A model generated the notes under the pieces. It was not told where the DNA came from. It saw only the letters and a program-made list of their open reading frames with translations, and did not search any database. A DNA stretch of 54,478 nt. Origin: an uncultured Pelagibacteraceae bacterium (GTDB lineage Bacteria > Pseudomonadota > Alphaproteobacteria > Pelagibacterales > Pelagibacteraceae). The translations under genes were made by a program, and so were the position numbers. Shown one piece after another: positions 16,807-25,622 of this stretch; the stretch's first letter is position 1; each line of letters opens with the position of its first letter. The stretch covers positions 1 to 54,478 of the forward strand of contig CACANA010000002.1 in NCBI GenBank assembly GCA_902533775.1. Reading direction: 5' to 3'.

Positions 16807-17145
16807 TTATATTAAATTGATAATGTATCTATGGATAAAATATCCTCCGATTAGCAATATTAAACCTGTAATATAAATTATGAAAAAATTCATATTAAAA
16901 GATTTTGCAAAAAAGAAGGGTACAAAGAATAAGTAACTTGCTGGTACTGCAATAAATATACTTTTTGTAAACATTACTGTTTTTTCTGAATCATTATGCT
17001 CATAATAAGAAAACAGTATTGCTATTAGTGATACCAAGGGTAAAGCAATAATAAATCCAGCGAGCTTAGGATTTTGACCAGCCAACCAACTAGAAAATGC
17101 GATAATTAAACCCCCAGCAATAACTTTAAAAAGAAAGAATAACAT
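16807..17145 (-). CDS. Small membrane protein downstream of zur (DUF3147-like)
   Basis: 112 residues with four predicted helices and little else: about 2-20, 28-47, 61-80 and 86-108. The second carries GFIIALPLVSLIAILFSYYE and the intervening loop is short and acidic. It may belong to the DUF3147 type of small membrane proteins; I am not certain. It lies 29 bases after zur on the same strand, so it is probably the last gene of the znuC-znuB-zur transcript and under zinc control. Function unknown. Confidence 0.65.
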   Translation of the reverse strand: MLFFLFKVIAGGLIIAFSSWLAGQNPKLAGFIIALPLVSLIAILFSYYEHNDSEKTVMFTKSIFIAVPASYLFFVPFFFAKSFNMNFFIIYITGLILLIGGYFIHRYIINLI

Positions 17146-17174
17146 TGTTGTAAATATTTATAGTTATATACAAA

Positions 17175-17573
17175 TTATTTAACAGAACATTTTTTGCAAA
17201 GCCCAAAGAATTCAAGATTATATTTATTGAATTTCATACCCGCTTTGTCTTGAAAATTTTTTAAATATTTTGAAAGTTTGCTGTCACTAATTTCACTTAC
17301 TTCTTCACAGCTTTCACATATTGAAAATGCTGTTGCCTTTGAAATCTGACAATTTGAATTTTTGCATGCAACGAAAGCATTTCTACTTTCAATTTTGTGA
17401 ATTTTTCCAATTTCAACCAATTTATCAAGCGCTCGATAAACCTGAAGAGGGGCTTTAATACCTTTTTTTTGTACATTATGTAAAATTGAATAAGCTTTTA
17501 TGGGCTCATTTACTTTTTCAATGTAATCAAGAACTATTTGTTGATTTTTTGATAGTGTTTCCTGTTTAAGCAT
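17175..17573 (-). CDS. zur: Zinc uptake regulator Zur (Fur family)
   Basis: 132 residues: N-terminal winged helix (about 1-75), then the metal-binding dimerisation domain. Structural zinc ligands appear as CESC and CKKC. In the sensing site the His of KIHKIES and the Cys of FVAC are kept, but the usual His-rich stretch is replaced by ACKNSNCQ, with an extra Cys. It should repress the znu genes when zinc is replete. It follows znuB by 24 bases and is likely autoregulated through the Zur boxes at 19166-19198. Context decides Zur over Fur. Confidence 0.88.
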   Translation of the reverse strand: MLKQETLSKNQQIVLDYIEKVNEPIKAYSILHNVQKKGIKAPLQVYRALDKLVEIGKIHKIESRNAFVACKNSNCQISKATAFSICESCEEVSEISDSKLSKYLKNFQDKAGMKFNKYNLEFFGLCKKCSVK

Positions 17574-17597
17574 AGTTTTTATTTTATCAATTTCCCA

Positions 17598-18401
17598 TTA
17601 GTTTTTCAATTGGATCGATTGTTTAATTCTAAATAAAGACAATATGAATAAAAATAATGCTGCAGCAATTATTGATGGTCCAGAAGGTGTGTTAAATTCT
17701 AATGATGAGAATAGACCTATTAAAACTGATAACAATCCTCCTATTATTGAAAATAATACCATTTTAAAAGGACTGTCAGATAAATTTCTAGCCATGGCTG
17801 CAGGAATAATCAACATTCCTGTAATAAGCAAAAGCCCAACCATTTTTATTGAAATTGCGATAAGAGCAGCCATTAAAATAGTAAATATTGCTTTAGCTCT
17901 ATCGGGATTTAAACCTTCAGCTTCAGCTAATTCATAATTTACCGTGGAAGCAAACAAAGGTTTCCAAATTATTTTGAGTACTAAAAGTATTAATCCTCCA
18001 CCAAACCAAATTATTAATAAATCAGTTACATTAACTGCTAAAATGTCACCAAATAATAAACCCATAATATCAAATCTTATAAATGTTAAGAACCCTATGA
18101 CCACAAGTCCAACCGCTAAGGACGAATGAGCTAATAAACCTAATAATGCATCTCCAGGAAGATTAGTTCTTTTTTGAAGTTTTATTAATATTAATGCAAT
18201 TAATGATGAAATTAAAAATACTGAAATAGCAATATTGAACTGAAATGAATAAGCCATAGTTACACCCAATAAAGCAGAGTGCGCTAATGTATCACCAAAA
18301 TAAGAAAGTCTTCTCCAAACAACAAAGCATCCCAATGGTCCCGTTACAATAGCAACACCTATTCCAGCAACTAGTGCTCTTATAAAAAAATCATCAAACA
18401 T
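17598..18401 (-). CDS. znuB: Zinc ABC transporter permease ZnuB
   Basis: 267 residues of a metal ABC-3 type permease with about eight helices. It begins FFIRALVAGIGVAIVTGPLGCFVVWRRLSYFGDTLAHSALLG, the typical N-terminal signature with the DxxxHS motif. The gene starts directly after the znuC stop with no gap and precedes zur. It forms the inner-membrane channel fed by ZnuA. Specificity for zinc rather than manganese or iron is inferred from the zur neighbour and the ZnuA His loop. Confidence 0.92.
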   Translation of the reverse strand: MFDDFFIRALVAGIGVAIVTGPLGCFVVWRRLSYFGDTLAHSALLGVTMAYSFQFNIAISVFLISSLIALILIKLQKRTNLPGDALLGLLAHSSLAVGLVVIGFLTFIRFDIMGLLFGDILAVNVTDLLIIWFGGGLILLVLKIIWKPLFASTVNYELAEAEGLNPDRAKAIFTILMAALIAISIKMVGLLLITGMLIIPAAMARNLSDSPFKMVLFSIIGGLLSVLIGLFSSLEFNTPSGPSIIAAALFLFILSLFRIKQSIQLKN

Positions 18402-19145
18402 TTAATTTTTCTTTATTTCTCCATCATGATCATGAGTGTGATCATGTTTATGTTCATATAATGATAGAGTTTGTGAAGCTTGTTCACCAAATAACGCTTT
18501 GTATTCATTATTTCTTGCCACATCTTTTGGAGAACCAGAGCAGCATACATGTCCATTTAAACAAACCACATGATCAGTAGCACTCATCACAGTATGTAAA
18601 TCATGTGATATTAACAAGATTCCACAATTTAGTTTTTCAGATATATCTTTAATCAATTCATACAAAGCAATTTCACCTGTAAAATCAACACCTTGTACTG
18701 GCTCGTCTAAAACTAATAAGTCTGGTTTTTTTGAAATTGCTCTTGCTAATAATACTCTTTGAAATTCACCCCCGGATAAGGTTCCCAAATTTTTATTTTT
18801 AAGGTGCACAACACCCGTTAGAGAAAGAGCATTATTTATTTCATCGTCTTTTAAATTCTCTGTTAAAAGCATGAAATCATTTACTCTTAAAGGTAATGTC
18901 CAATCTATTGATATTTTCTGAGGAACATATCCAACTTTTTTAGTATACTTCTCAACATTCCCATCAATATTTTTATAGATTCCTAGTGCAATTTTTGCGG
19001 TTGTGCTTTTTCCAGAACCATTTGGTCCTATCAATGTAACTATTTTACCTTTTTCTACTTGCAAAGTAACACCCTTAACAAGCCATTTATTATTTTGCTT
19101 TAAACCTGCTTTATCTAATTTTACTAATATATTTTCTGAACTCAT
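18402..19145 (-). CDS. znuC: Zinc ABC transporter ATP-binding protein ZnuC
   Basis: 247 residues with Walker A GPNGSGKST, signature LSGGEFQRVLLARA, Walker B LLVLDEPVQGVD and switch His in LISHDLHTV. The C-terminal tail YEHKHDHTHDHDGEIKKN is His-rich and could bind zinc, echoing the ZnuA loop. First gene of the znuC-znuB-zur-membrane-protein operon, divergent from znuA. Confidence 0.93.
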   Translation of the reverse strand: MSSENILVKLDKAGLKQNNKWLVKGVTLQVEKGKIVTLIGPNGSGKSTTAKIALGIYKNIDGNVEKYTKKVGYVPQKISIDWTLPLRVNDFMLLTENLKDDEINNALSLTGVVHLKNKNLGTLSGGEFQRVLLARAISKKPDLLVLDEPVQGVDFTGEIALYELIKDISEKLNCGILLISHDLHTVMSATDHVVCLNGHVCCSGSPKDVARNNEYKALFGEQASQTLSLYEHKHDHTHDHDGEIKKN

Positions 19146-19165
19146 TTTTTTTCTTGACTAAGTAA

Positions 19166-19198
19166 TGTTATATTATTACATAATGTTATAATATAACA
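19166..19198. promoter_or_regulatory. Two tandem Zur operators between znuC and znuA
   Basis: Operator 2, TGTTATA-A-TATAACA (19184-19198), is a perfect 15-bp palindrome matching the core of the proteobacterial Zur box. Operator 1 (19166-19180, TGTTATA-T-TATTACA) has one mismatch. Their centres are 18 bp apart, so they may be occupied together. They would control both the znuC operon and znuA. Confidence 0.82.
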
Positions 19199-19217
19199 AC
19201 CAATAACTACAAACAAT

Positions 19218-20342
19218 ATGAAAAATATAAAAAAATTACTTATAATCATTCCAATATTAACTTTAACAACTTTTTTTACATCAGTTAAAGCTGAAATAAA
19301 AGTTGTTGCTTCAATCAAACCAATACATTCATTAGCTACCTATTTAATGGAAGGTGTGGCAAAGCCTAAATTAATTGTTGATGGATATGCTTCACCACAT
19401 GGATTTGCTTTAAAACCATCACATGCGAAAATGTTACAAGAAGCAGACCTTATTTTTTGGGTAGGTGAAGATTTAGAAAGTTTTTTAGAAAAACCATTAA
19501 ATACAATTGCAAAAAAAGCAGAAAATATTGAACTAATGGAAATTAAAGGGCTTAACAAATTAAAATTTAGAGAAAGAAATATATTTGATGGTCATGACGA
19601 TCATGACCACGGTCATAAAGAAGATAAGCATAAGGAAGATGATCATGACGACCACGACCATAAAAAGAAAGATGGTCACAAAGAAGATGATCATGATGAC
19701 CACGATCACAAAAAAAAAGATGGTCACAAAGAAGATGACCATGATCACGGCCATAAGAAAAAAGATGATCATGATGACCATGACGACCATGGACATAAGA
19801 AAAAGGACGATCACGATGATCATGAAGGTCATCATCACGGCGAACATGACCCCCATATTTGGTTAGATCCAATTAATGCAAAAGTAATATTAAATGAAAT
19901 GGTAGAGCATTTGATTGAAAATGATCCAAATAATGCATCAACTTATAAAAGTAATTTAAATAAAGCTTTGAAAGATTTGGATAAACTTACAATGGATGTA
20001 ATGACAGAACTTAATAAAAGTACACCATCAATTGTTTTTCATGATGCTTACCAATATTTTGAGGAAAGATTTAATGTTAAAGTTTTAGGTGCGTTTACAG
20101 TAAATACTGATGTTATGCCTGGTGCTGAACAGTTAGCAGAAATTAGAGAAATAATCGAGCATGATAAAATTACTTGTATTTTTTCTGAGCCTCAATTTAA
20201 TCCTGATATAATCAATGCTGTTGCAAAAGATATGGATATTAAAACTGGTGTTTTAGATCCATTAGGAGCTACATTGGATCCTGGTAAAGACTTATATTTT
20301 GATCTAATCAAAAATATGTCTAAATCTTTTAAAGGTTGTTAA
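19218..20342 (+). CDS. znuA: Zinc ABC transporter substrate-binding protein ZnuA
   Basis: 374 residues with a signal peptide (cleavage near VKA, about 23-25). Cluster A-I metal-binding fold: the first ligand His is in SIKPIHS, then a His/Asp/Lys-rich loop of about 88 residues (126-213) with roughly 27 histidines, then EHDPHIWLDP, FHDAYQYF and the acidic FSEPQFNPD. It binds zinc in the periplasm and delivers it to ZnuBC. The loop is much longer than the usual 20-40 residues and is built from internal repeats. Zur boxes lie just upstream. Confidence 0.93.
   Translation: MKNIKKLLIIIPILTLTTFFTSVKAEIKVVASIKPIHSLATYLMEGVAKPKLIVDGYASPHGFALKPSHAKMLQEADLIFWVGEDLESFLEKPLNTIAKKAENIELMEIKGLNKLKFRERNIFDGHDDHDHGHKEDKHKEDDHDDHDHKKKDGHKEDDHDDHDHKKKDGHKEDDHDHGHKKKDDHDDHDDHGHKKKDDHDDHEGHHHGEHDPHIWLDPINAKVILNEMVEHLIENDPNNASTYKSNLNKALKDLDKLTMDVMTELNKSTPSIVFHDAYQYFEERFNVKVLGAFTVNTDVMPGAEQLAEIREIIEHDKITCIFSEPQFNPDIINAVAKDMDIKTGVLDPLGATLDPGKDLYFDLIKNMSKSFKGC
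19593..19853 (+). repeat. Tandem coding repeat in the ZnuA His-rich loop
   Basis: Imperfect repeats encoding units such as DDHDDHDHKKKDGHKE and DDHDHGHKKK. The two central copies are nearly identical at DNA level with a period of about 48 bases. The pattern suggests growth of the loop by slippage or unequal exchange, and the length may vary between strains. Confidence 0.8.
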
Positions 20343-20385
20343 TTAAAAATTGAACTTTTGTCGTAAATAATATCTAATATTATTT

Positions 20386-21384
20386 ATGACAACTGTTCCT
20401 TTAACCTTAGAAGAAATTTTCCATTTAGCTAAAAAAACGTTAATAGCTAATGGATGTGATGAAGAAACAGCAGATACCTTATCTACTTTAATCAAAAATG
20501 CTGAAAGAGATGGATCATTATCTCATGGTCTATTTAGATTACCCGCTTATATTTCTGGTTTAAAAAGTGGAAAAATTAATGGCAAAGCTAGACCAGTGAT
20601 TTCAAAATTAACTGCTAGTGTTGTTAAAGCAGATGGGAAAAATAGTCTTGCCCCAATTGTTTTAAAATATGGAATACCAGAACTCGTAAAAGCTGCAAAA
20701 GAAAATGGGGTAGCTGTTTTAGCAATTACTAATTCTCATCATATGGCTGCTATGTGGCCTGAGACAGAAGCAATAGCAGAGCAAGGGCTTGTTGCTTTTG
20801 CATGTACATCATACAAGCCAGCAGTTGCACCAGCAGGAGCAATTAAACCTTTATTTGGAACAAACCCAATTTCATTTGCTTGGCCAAGAAAAAATAAACC
20901 ACCTGTAGTTTATGATATGGCTACTGCATCAATGGCAATGGGAGAAGTTCAAGTTGCAAAAAGAGAAGGGCACAAGGTTCCAATTGGAACCGGTTTAACT
21001 AAAGATGGAAAAGAAACAACAGATCCTGGTGAAATAGCAGATGGTGGAGTTTTGTTGCCATTTGGCGGCTATAAAGGCTCAGGAATAGCAATGATGGTTG
21101 AATTACTTGCCGGAGCTTTAGTTGGAGATAATTTTAGTTATGAGACGGCTGAGAAGGATACAGATGATGGTGGGCCACCAAGTGGTGGGGAGTTTATTTT
21201 AGCTATATCTCCTGACAAATTAACAAACTCTGATTGGGATAGTCATTCAAATAAATTCTTTGAGAAAATGAAATCAATGGGAGAGGTTAGATTACCAGGT
21301 GAAAGACGTCACAAAAACAGATTAGATACTGGACCTAGAAATATTAATGAGGAACTTGTAAATAAAATAAAATCTTTAAGTTAA
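20386..21384 (+). CDS. Ldh2/malate dehydrogenase family NAD(P)H oxidoreductase (DpkA-like)
   Basis: 332 residues of the malate/L-sulfolactate/ureidoglycolate dehydrogenase family, with GSLSHGLFRLPAYI near the N-terminus, the conserved SHHMAAMWP active-site region, PLFGTNPISFAWPR and the late GGYKGSGIAMMVELLAG. The closest subgroup I recognise is delta-1-piperideine-2-carboxylate / delta-1-pyrroline-2-carboxylate reductase, used in D-lysine, D-proline or hydroxyproline catabolism. It stands alone between znuA and convergent xth. Exact substrate uncertain. Confidence 0.78.
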   Translation: MTTVPLTLEEIFHLAKKTLIANGCDEETADTLSTLIKNAERDGSLSHGLFRLPAYISGLKSGKINGKARPVISKLTASVVKADGKNSLAPIVLKYGIPELVKAAKENGVAVLAITNSHHMAAMWPETEAIAEQGLVAFACTSYKPAVAPAGAIKPLFGTNPISFAWPRKNKPPVVYDMATASMAMGEVQVAKREGHKVPIGTGLTKDGKETTDPGEIADGGVLLPFGGYKGSGIAMMVELLAGALVGDNFSYETAEKDTDDGGPPSGGEFILAISPDKLTNSDWDSHSNKFFEKMKSMGEVRLPGERRHKNRLDTGPRNINEELVNKIKSLS

Positions 21385-22152
21385 TTCAATTTCAATTGGT
21401 GTGTGATCCGAAGGTTTTTGTCTGCCACGAGGAAATTTATTAATTTTTACATCTTTCACAAGATTTATAATTGAGTTTGAAACTAAGAAATGATCAATTC
21501 TCATGCCATTATTTTTTTGCCATGCACCGCTTGTATAATCCCAAAACGTATATCCCTCTTTGTCAGGATGAATATATCTATATGCATCATGAAAACCTAA
21601 ACTTAATAATTCCCTTAATTTTTTTCTTATCTCTAGTCTAAACAATGCATCATTTTCATATCCTTTAGGATTATGAACATCTTCAGCTGAAGGAATTATA
21701 TTAAAATCACCACCAATAATTATATTCTCTTTTTTTTTTAAATAAGCTTTTAATTTTTTAATTAAACTTTCTAGCCAATATAATTTGTAAGTATACTTTT
21801 CTGTATCAACTGGATTTCCATTAGGTGTGTATATATTTATTAATTTAATTGTTTTTGATTTATGTTTTAGATCTGCTGTAATAATTCTTGATTGTTTATT
21901 TTTATCTTTAAAAATATCTTTTTCAATTTTGTCTAATTTTTTTTTAGAAATTATTGCAACCCCATTATATGATTTTTGACCAAATACATAATTTTGGTAA
22001 TTTGATTTTTCAAAGTCTTCGTAAGGATAGTTTTCATCTTGAGCTTTGATCTCTTGCATCATTAAAATATCTGGTGAATATTTTTTTAGATACTCTTTAA
22101 TATTTTCAATTCTTGCTCTTACAGAGTTAACATTCCAGGAACTAATTATCAT
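21376..22152 (-). CDS. xth: Exodeoxyribonuclease III
   Basis: 258 residues from the ATG at 22152, where the conserved MIISSWNVNSVRARI starts; its ATG overlaps the erpA stop (TAATG). Motifs of the EEP nuclease fold: MMQEIKAQ (metal Glu), GGDFNIIP, RIDHFLVS and SDHTPIEIEL (catalytic Asp-His). It repairs abasic sites and 3'-blocked ends. Its 3' end overlaps the convergent dehydrogenase gene by nine bases. Confidence 0.92.
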   Translation of the reverse strand: MIISSWNVNSVRARIENIKEYLKKYSPDILMMQEIKAQDENYPYEDFEKSNYQNYVFGQKSYNGVAIISKKKLDKIEKDIFKDKNKQSRIITADLKHKSKTIKLINIYTPNGNPVDTEKYTYKLYWLESLIKKLKAYLKKKENIIIGGDFNIIPSAEDVHNPKGYENDALFRLEIRKKLRELLSLGFHDAYRYIHPDKEGYTFWDYTSGAWQKNNGMRIDHFLVSNSIINLVKDVKINKFPRGRQKPSDHTPIEIELT

Positions 22153-22469
22153 TAAAGCGAGAAAGATACGCCACAACCACAAGAAGATTTGCTTTGCGGG
22201 TTGTTTATTTTAAAAGAATCTCCGATTAATTCTTTTACAAAATCAACTTCAGATCCTTTTAGTAAATCTGCCGATGTTTTGTCGATAAGGATATTATCTT
22301 GTTGTAGATCATCATCATTAGCAGAGTTATCAAAAGAGAAATCATATTGAAATCCAGAGCATCCACCACCTTTAATGGCGATTCTAAAAAATGACCCTTT
22401 ATCTTTTGATGATAGAAGATGGTTTATCTGCTTTATAGCATTATCTGTAAATTTAATTTCTTTAATCAT
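22152..22469 (-). CDS. erpA: Iron-sulfur cluster insertion protein ErpA (A-type carrier)
   Basis: 105 residues from the ATG at 22469 (MIKEIKFTDNAIKQINHLL). The three cluster-binding cysteines are present: GGCSGFQYDF and SSCGCGVSFSL. A-type carriers hand Fe-S clusters to apo-enzymes. Order xth-erpA with divergent dgt is standard in alphaproteobacteria. An upstream in-frame extension would overlap dgt and is not supported. Confidence 0.9.
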   Translation of the reverse strand: MIKEIKFTDNAIKQINHLLSSKDKGSFFRIAIKGGGCSGFQYDFSFDNSANDDDLQQDNILIDKTSADLLKGSEVDFVKELIGDSFKINNPQSKSSCGCGVSFSL

Positions 22470-22519
22470 AATTAAACATTGATAAAAACAATATAATAAT
22501 ATTTTGCCATTTTTAAAGA

Positions 22520-23638
22520 ATGAAAAATTACTCAAAATTAGGAACATTTGCTTCAAAAGGTAGACTGTTCAAAGAAGCGAGCAATCCTTTCAGATCACCT
22601 TTTCAAAGAGATAGAGATAGAATAATTCATTCTACCTCTTTTAGAAGATTGAAGCACAAAACTCAGGTATTTGTGAATACTGAAGGAGATCATTATAGAA
22701 CCAGAATCACGCATTCCATTGAAGTTTCACAAATTGCTAGAACAATTGCTAAATACTTAGGTTTAAATGATGATTTAGCTGAAACATTAAGTTTAGCTCA
22801 TGATTTAGGTCATACCCCTTTTGGTCATGCGGGAGAAGAGTCTCTAAATGAATGTATGCATGAATATGGGGGATTTGACCACAACCTTCAAACACTTAGG
22901 ATAGTAATGTTCATTGAAAATAAATATTTTAAATTTGAAGGTCTTAATTTAACATTAGAAACATTAGATGGACTTATTAAACATAATGGTCCGGTAACAA
23001 AGCTAGTCAAAATAAATAATTTAATTGGTTTGAAAAATTTAAAAAATAAAATTAATTTTTCAAAAAACTCCTCACTGGAGGCTCAAATTGCATCTATATC
23101 CGATGACGTTGCATACAATAACCATGATATTCAAGATGGAATAAAAGCTAAATTGTTTAAGTTAAACGATCTTAAACAAATCTCTTTTTTTGATGAAATT
23201 TTAAATTCATATAAAAATAAATTAAAGAGTGAAAATAATGATATTCTTGTATATCAAACTATAAGAGACTCTATAAATTTAATGGTTCAAGACTTAATAA
23301 AAACAACTACAAGAAACATTTTAGTGAATAAAATATCTACAAAAAAAGATGTATCAAATAAAAAGAATCAAATTGTTGATTTTTCCAACAAATTAAAAAT
23401 AACTATAAATGAGATTAGAGATTTCCTTAGAATAACTATGTACAATAATAAAGATGTACTAAAAAAAAATAACGAAGGAAAAAAGATAATTAAAAAACTT
23501 TTTAATGTAATTAACAAAAATCCAAAAAAGTACATTAAAACTAAATATTTAAAAACTAACAAAGAAAGAGCTATATCTGATTATATTTCTGGTATGACTG
23601 ATAGGTACGCCATACAATTATATAGAGCATCAAAATGA
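22520..23638 (+). CDS. dgt: dGTP triphosphohydrolase-like HD-domain protein
   Basis: 372 residues. Family N-terminus with RDRDRIIHSTSFRRLKHKTQVF, then the HD motif: HSIEVSQIARTIA, SLAHDLGHTPFGHAGEESL and a later IASISDDVAYNNHDIQDGI. Such enzymes convert dNTPs to deoxynucleosides and tripolyphosphate. Start codons of dgt and erpA lie 50 bases apart, and dgt overlaps argS by four bases. Confidence 0.9.
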   Translation: MKNYSKLGTFASKGRLFKEASNPFRSPFQRDRDRIIHSTSFRRLKHKTQVFVNTEGDHYRTRITHSIEVSQIARTIAKYLGLNDDLAETLSLAHDLGHTPFGHAGEESLNECMHEYGGFDHNLQTLRIVMFIENKYFKFEGLNLTLETLDGLIKHNGPVTKLVKINNLIGLKNLKNKINFSKNSSLEAQIASISDDVAYNNHDIQDGIKAKLFKLNDLKQISFFDEILNSYKNKLKSENNDILVYQTIRDSINLMVQDLIKTTTRNILVNKISTKKDVSNKKNQIVDFSNKLKITINEIRDFLRITMYNNKDVLKKNNEGKKIIKKLFNVINKNPKKYIKTKYLKTNKERAISDYISGMTDRYAIQLYRASK

Positions 23639-25365
23639 ATATATTTGAGGAATACTTAAATAAAATTTTAGATAAAATTAAATTAGCAAGTGAAGAAAAG
23701 CTAATTTTATTACCTGAAAGTTTATCTGGTATAAACGTAGACATACCTCCTAAAAAATTTAAGTGCGATCTGTCAACTAATGTTGCAATGGTTTTGTCTA
23801 AAACAAATAATGAATCACCAATTAAAATTGCTGAAAAATTAAAAGATATTATTTTTAAAGACGATAATAATATTGAGAAGATAGAAATAGCAAAGCCTGG
23901 ATTTATAAATATTATTTTAAAAAAAGAGTTTTGGAATTCATTTCTCTTAAATATAAATAATCTTAGTAATTTCGGTGCAGCACTTAATGGCTCTAAAAAG
24001 AAACATCTTATTGAATTCGTCTCCGCAAATCCCACTGGACCATTACATGTTGGTCATTGTAGAGGTGCTATTTTGGGGGATGTTATCTCTAATTTGTTAA
24101 AATTTAACAATCAAGAAGTTGTAAAAGAATATTACGTAAATGATCATGGTAATCAAATTTTACATTTTACTAGATCTGTATATTTGAGAATAAAAGAAAA
24201 ATTAGATAATCAAACCTTTCCACTAAATGAGGATGATTTATATCCAGGAGAATACATCAAGGATATAGCCCAACATATTATAGATAATAATAAAGATTTA
24301 CAATTTGATGATTATGAAAAAATTAAGTTAACACTTACTAAACTAGCAATTACAGAGTCACTTAAACTCATTAAGACTAATTTAAATAATTTGGGAATTA
24401 TTCATGATAATTTTGCGAGTGAGACTGAAATAGTTGAAAATAAAGAGGTTGATAAGGTTATTGAGAAACTTAAAAAAGATAAATTTGTATATATAGGAAA
24501 AATCAAAGCTCCCGAAGGAGAAGACACAACTAATTGGGTAGAAAGAGATCAATTACTTTTTAGATCAACAGATTTTGGGGATGATAAAGATAGGGCATTA
24601 CAAAAATCTGACAACACATGGACTTATTTTGCTGGAGATGTTGCGTATCATAATACAAAACTAAACAGAAAATTTGATAAATTAATAAATATTTTAGGAG
24701 CTGATCATGCGGGTTATATAAAAAGAATTACATCTGTTGTTGAAGCATTATCTGGAGAAAAAAATAAATTAATTTGTAAAGTAAGCCAACTTGTTAAGTT
24801 AATAAAAGATGGCAAACCTTTTAAAATGTCCAAAAGAAAAGGTGATTACATTACTGTTGAAGATTTAATTTCTGAAGTAGGAAAAGATGCAACAAGATTT
24901 ATTATGCTCAGTAGAAGCAATGATGCTGAATTAGATTTTGATTTTACAAAAGTAAAAGAAAAATCCAAAGACAATCCGCTTTATTATGTTCAATATTGTT
25001 ATGCTAGAATTTCATCGGTTTTTAGAAATATAAACAAAAATATTGATGACAAGATTGATAATGAAAATAACAATATGCAATTTAATAATGAAGAAATTGA
25101 AATTTTTAAAAAAATTTCTGAATGGCCCAAATGTGTAGAAGTTTCCACTAAAAAACTAGAACCTCATAGGATCCCAGTATATTTATATGAGTTATCATCA
25201 CAGTTTCATTCATATTGGAATATGGGAAAAGACGATGTTGAAAAAAGATTTATCAATGATGATAAAACAATAAATATAGAAAAACTAATATTTTTAAAAT
25301 CTATTGCAAAAACAATTAAAACTGGAATGGATATTTTAGGTGTTGATACACCTGAAAAAATGTAA
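23635..25365 (+). CDS. argS: Arginyl-tRNA synthetase
   Basis: 576 residues, class I. HVGH signature in SANPTGPLHVGHCRGA (138-141) and KMSKRKGDYITVEDL near residue 400; N-terminal Add1 domain and C-terminal DALR anticodon-binding domain (about 455-576). Complete. Its stop codon shares a base with the ATG of the next gene. Confidence 0.95.
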   Translation: MNIFEEYLNKILDKIKLASEEKLILLPESLSGINVDIPPKKFKCDLSTNVAMVLSKTNNESPIKIAEKLKDIIFKDDNNIEKIEIAKPGFINIILKKEFWNSFLLNINNLSNFGAALNGSKKKHLIEFVSANPTGPLHVGHCRGAILGDVISNLLKFNNQEVVKEYYVNDHGNQILHFTRSVYLRIKEKLDNQTFPLNEDDLYPGEYIKDIAQHIIDNNKDLQFDDYEKIKLTLTKLAITESLKLIKTNLNNLGIIHDNFASETEIVENKEVDKVIEKLKKDKFVYIGKIKAPEGEDTTNWVERDQLLFRSTDFGDDKDRALQKSDNTWTYFAGDVAYHNTKLNRKFDKLINILGADHAGYIKRITSVVEALSGEKNKLICKVSQLVKLIKDGKPFKMSKRKGDYITVEDLISEVGKDATRFIMLSRSNDAELDFDFTKVKEKSKDNPLYYVQYCYARISSVFRNINKNIDDKIDNENNNMQFNNEEIEIFKKISEWPKCVEVSTKKLEPHRIPVYLYELSSQFHSYWNMGKDDVEKRFINDDKTINIEKLIFLKSIAKTIKTGMDILGVDTPEKM

Positions 25366-25622
25366 TGCTAAAAGAGCTCAAATATCTATTTTATTTAATA
25401 ATTATATTTTTCTTTCTATTTTTTACTCTAAGATATTATTTTTCAGACGATAATTACAAGAAATCATATAGAGCAGTTTCAAGTATTGATGAAAAAATAT
25501 CATCTAACGAAAATAATCTATTTATTCTTAAAAATGACACGGACAACATTATTGAATATGTAGAATACAAAAATAAAAACACAAAAAAATATTCTTTTTG
25601 GGAATTGTTATATAATGATTAA
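25365..25622 (+). CDS. Short membrane-anchored protein in the position of the SPOR-domain gene
   Basis: 85 residues with one membrane helix (about 8-25) and a polar periplasmic tail. In many alphaproteobacteria the gene between argS and nagZ encodes a membrane-anchored SPOR-domain protein that binds septal peptidoglycan. Here the tail has only about 60 residues and no SPOR domain is visible. It overlaps both neighbours (1 and 8 bases), so the frame is conserved as part of the operon. A reduced remnant of the SPOR protein is my inference; function unknown. Confidence 0.7.
   Translation: MLKELKYLFYLIIIFFFLFFTLRYYFSDDNYKKSYRAVSSIDEKISSNENNLFILKNDTDNIIEYVEYKNKNTKKYSFWELLYND

Noticed and set aside
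19560..19872. Long open frames on both strands across the ZnuA His-rich region
   Set aside because: They are shadows of the repetitive GAT/CAT codons; the znuA frame has the signal peptide, ligands and continuous homology.
22470..22556. N-terminal extension of ErpA
   Set aside because: It overlaps the dgt start and the added hydrophobic residues have no counterpart in A-type carriers.
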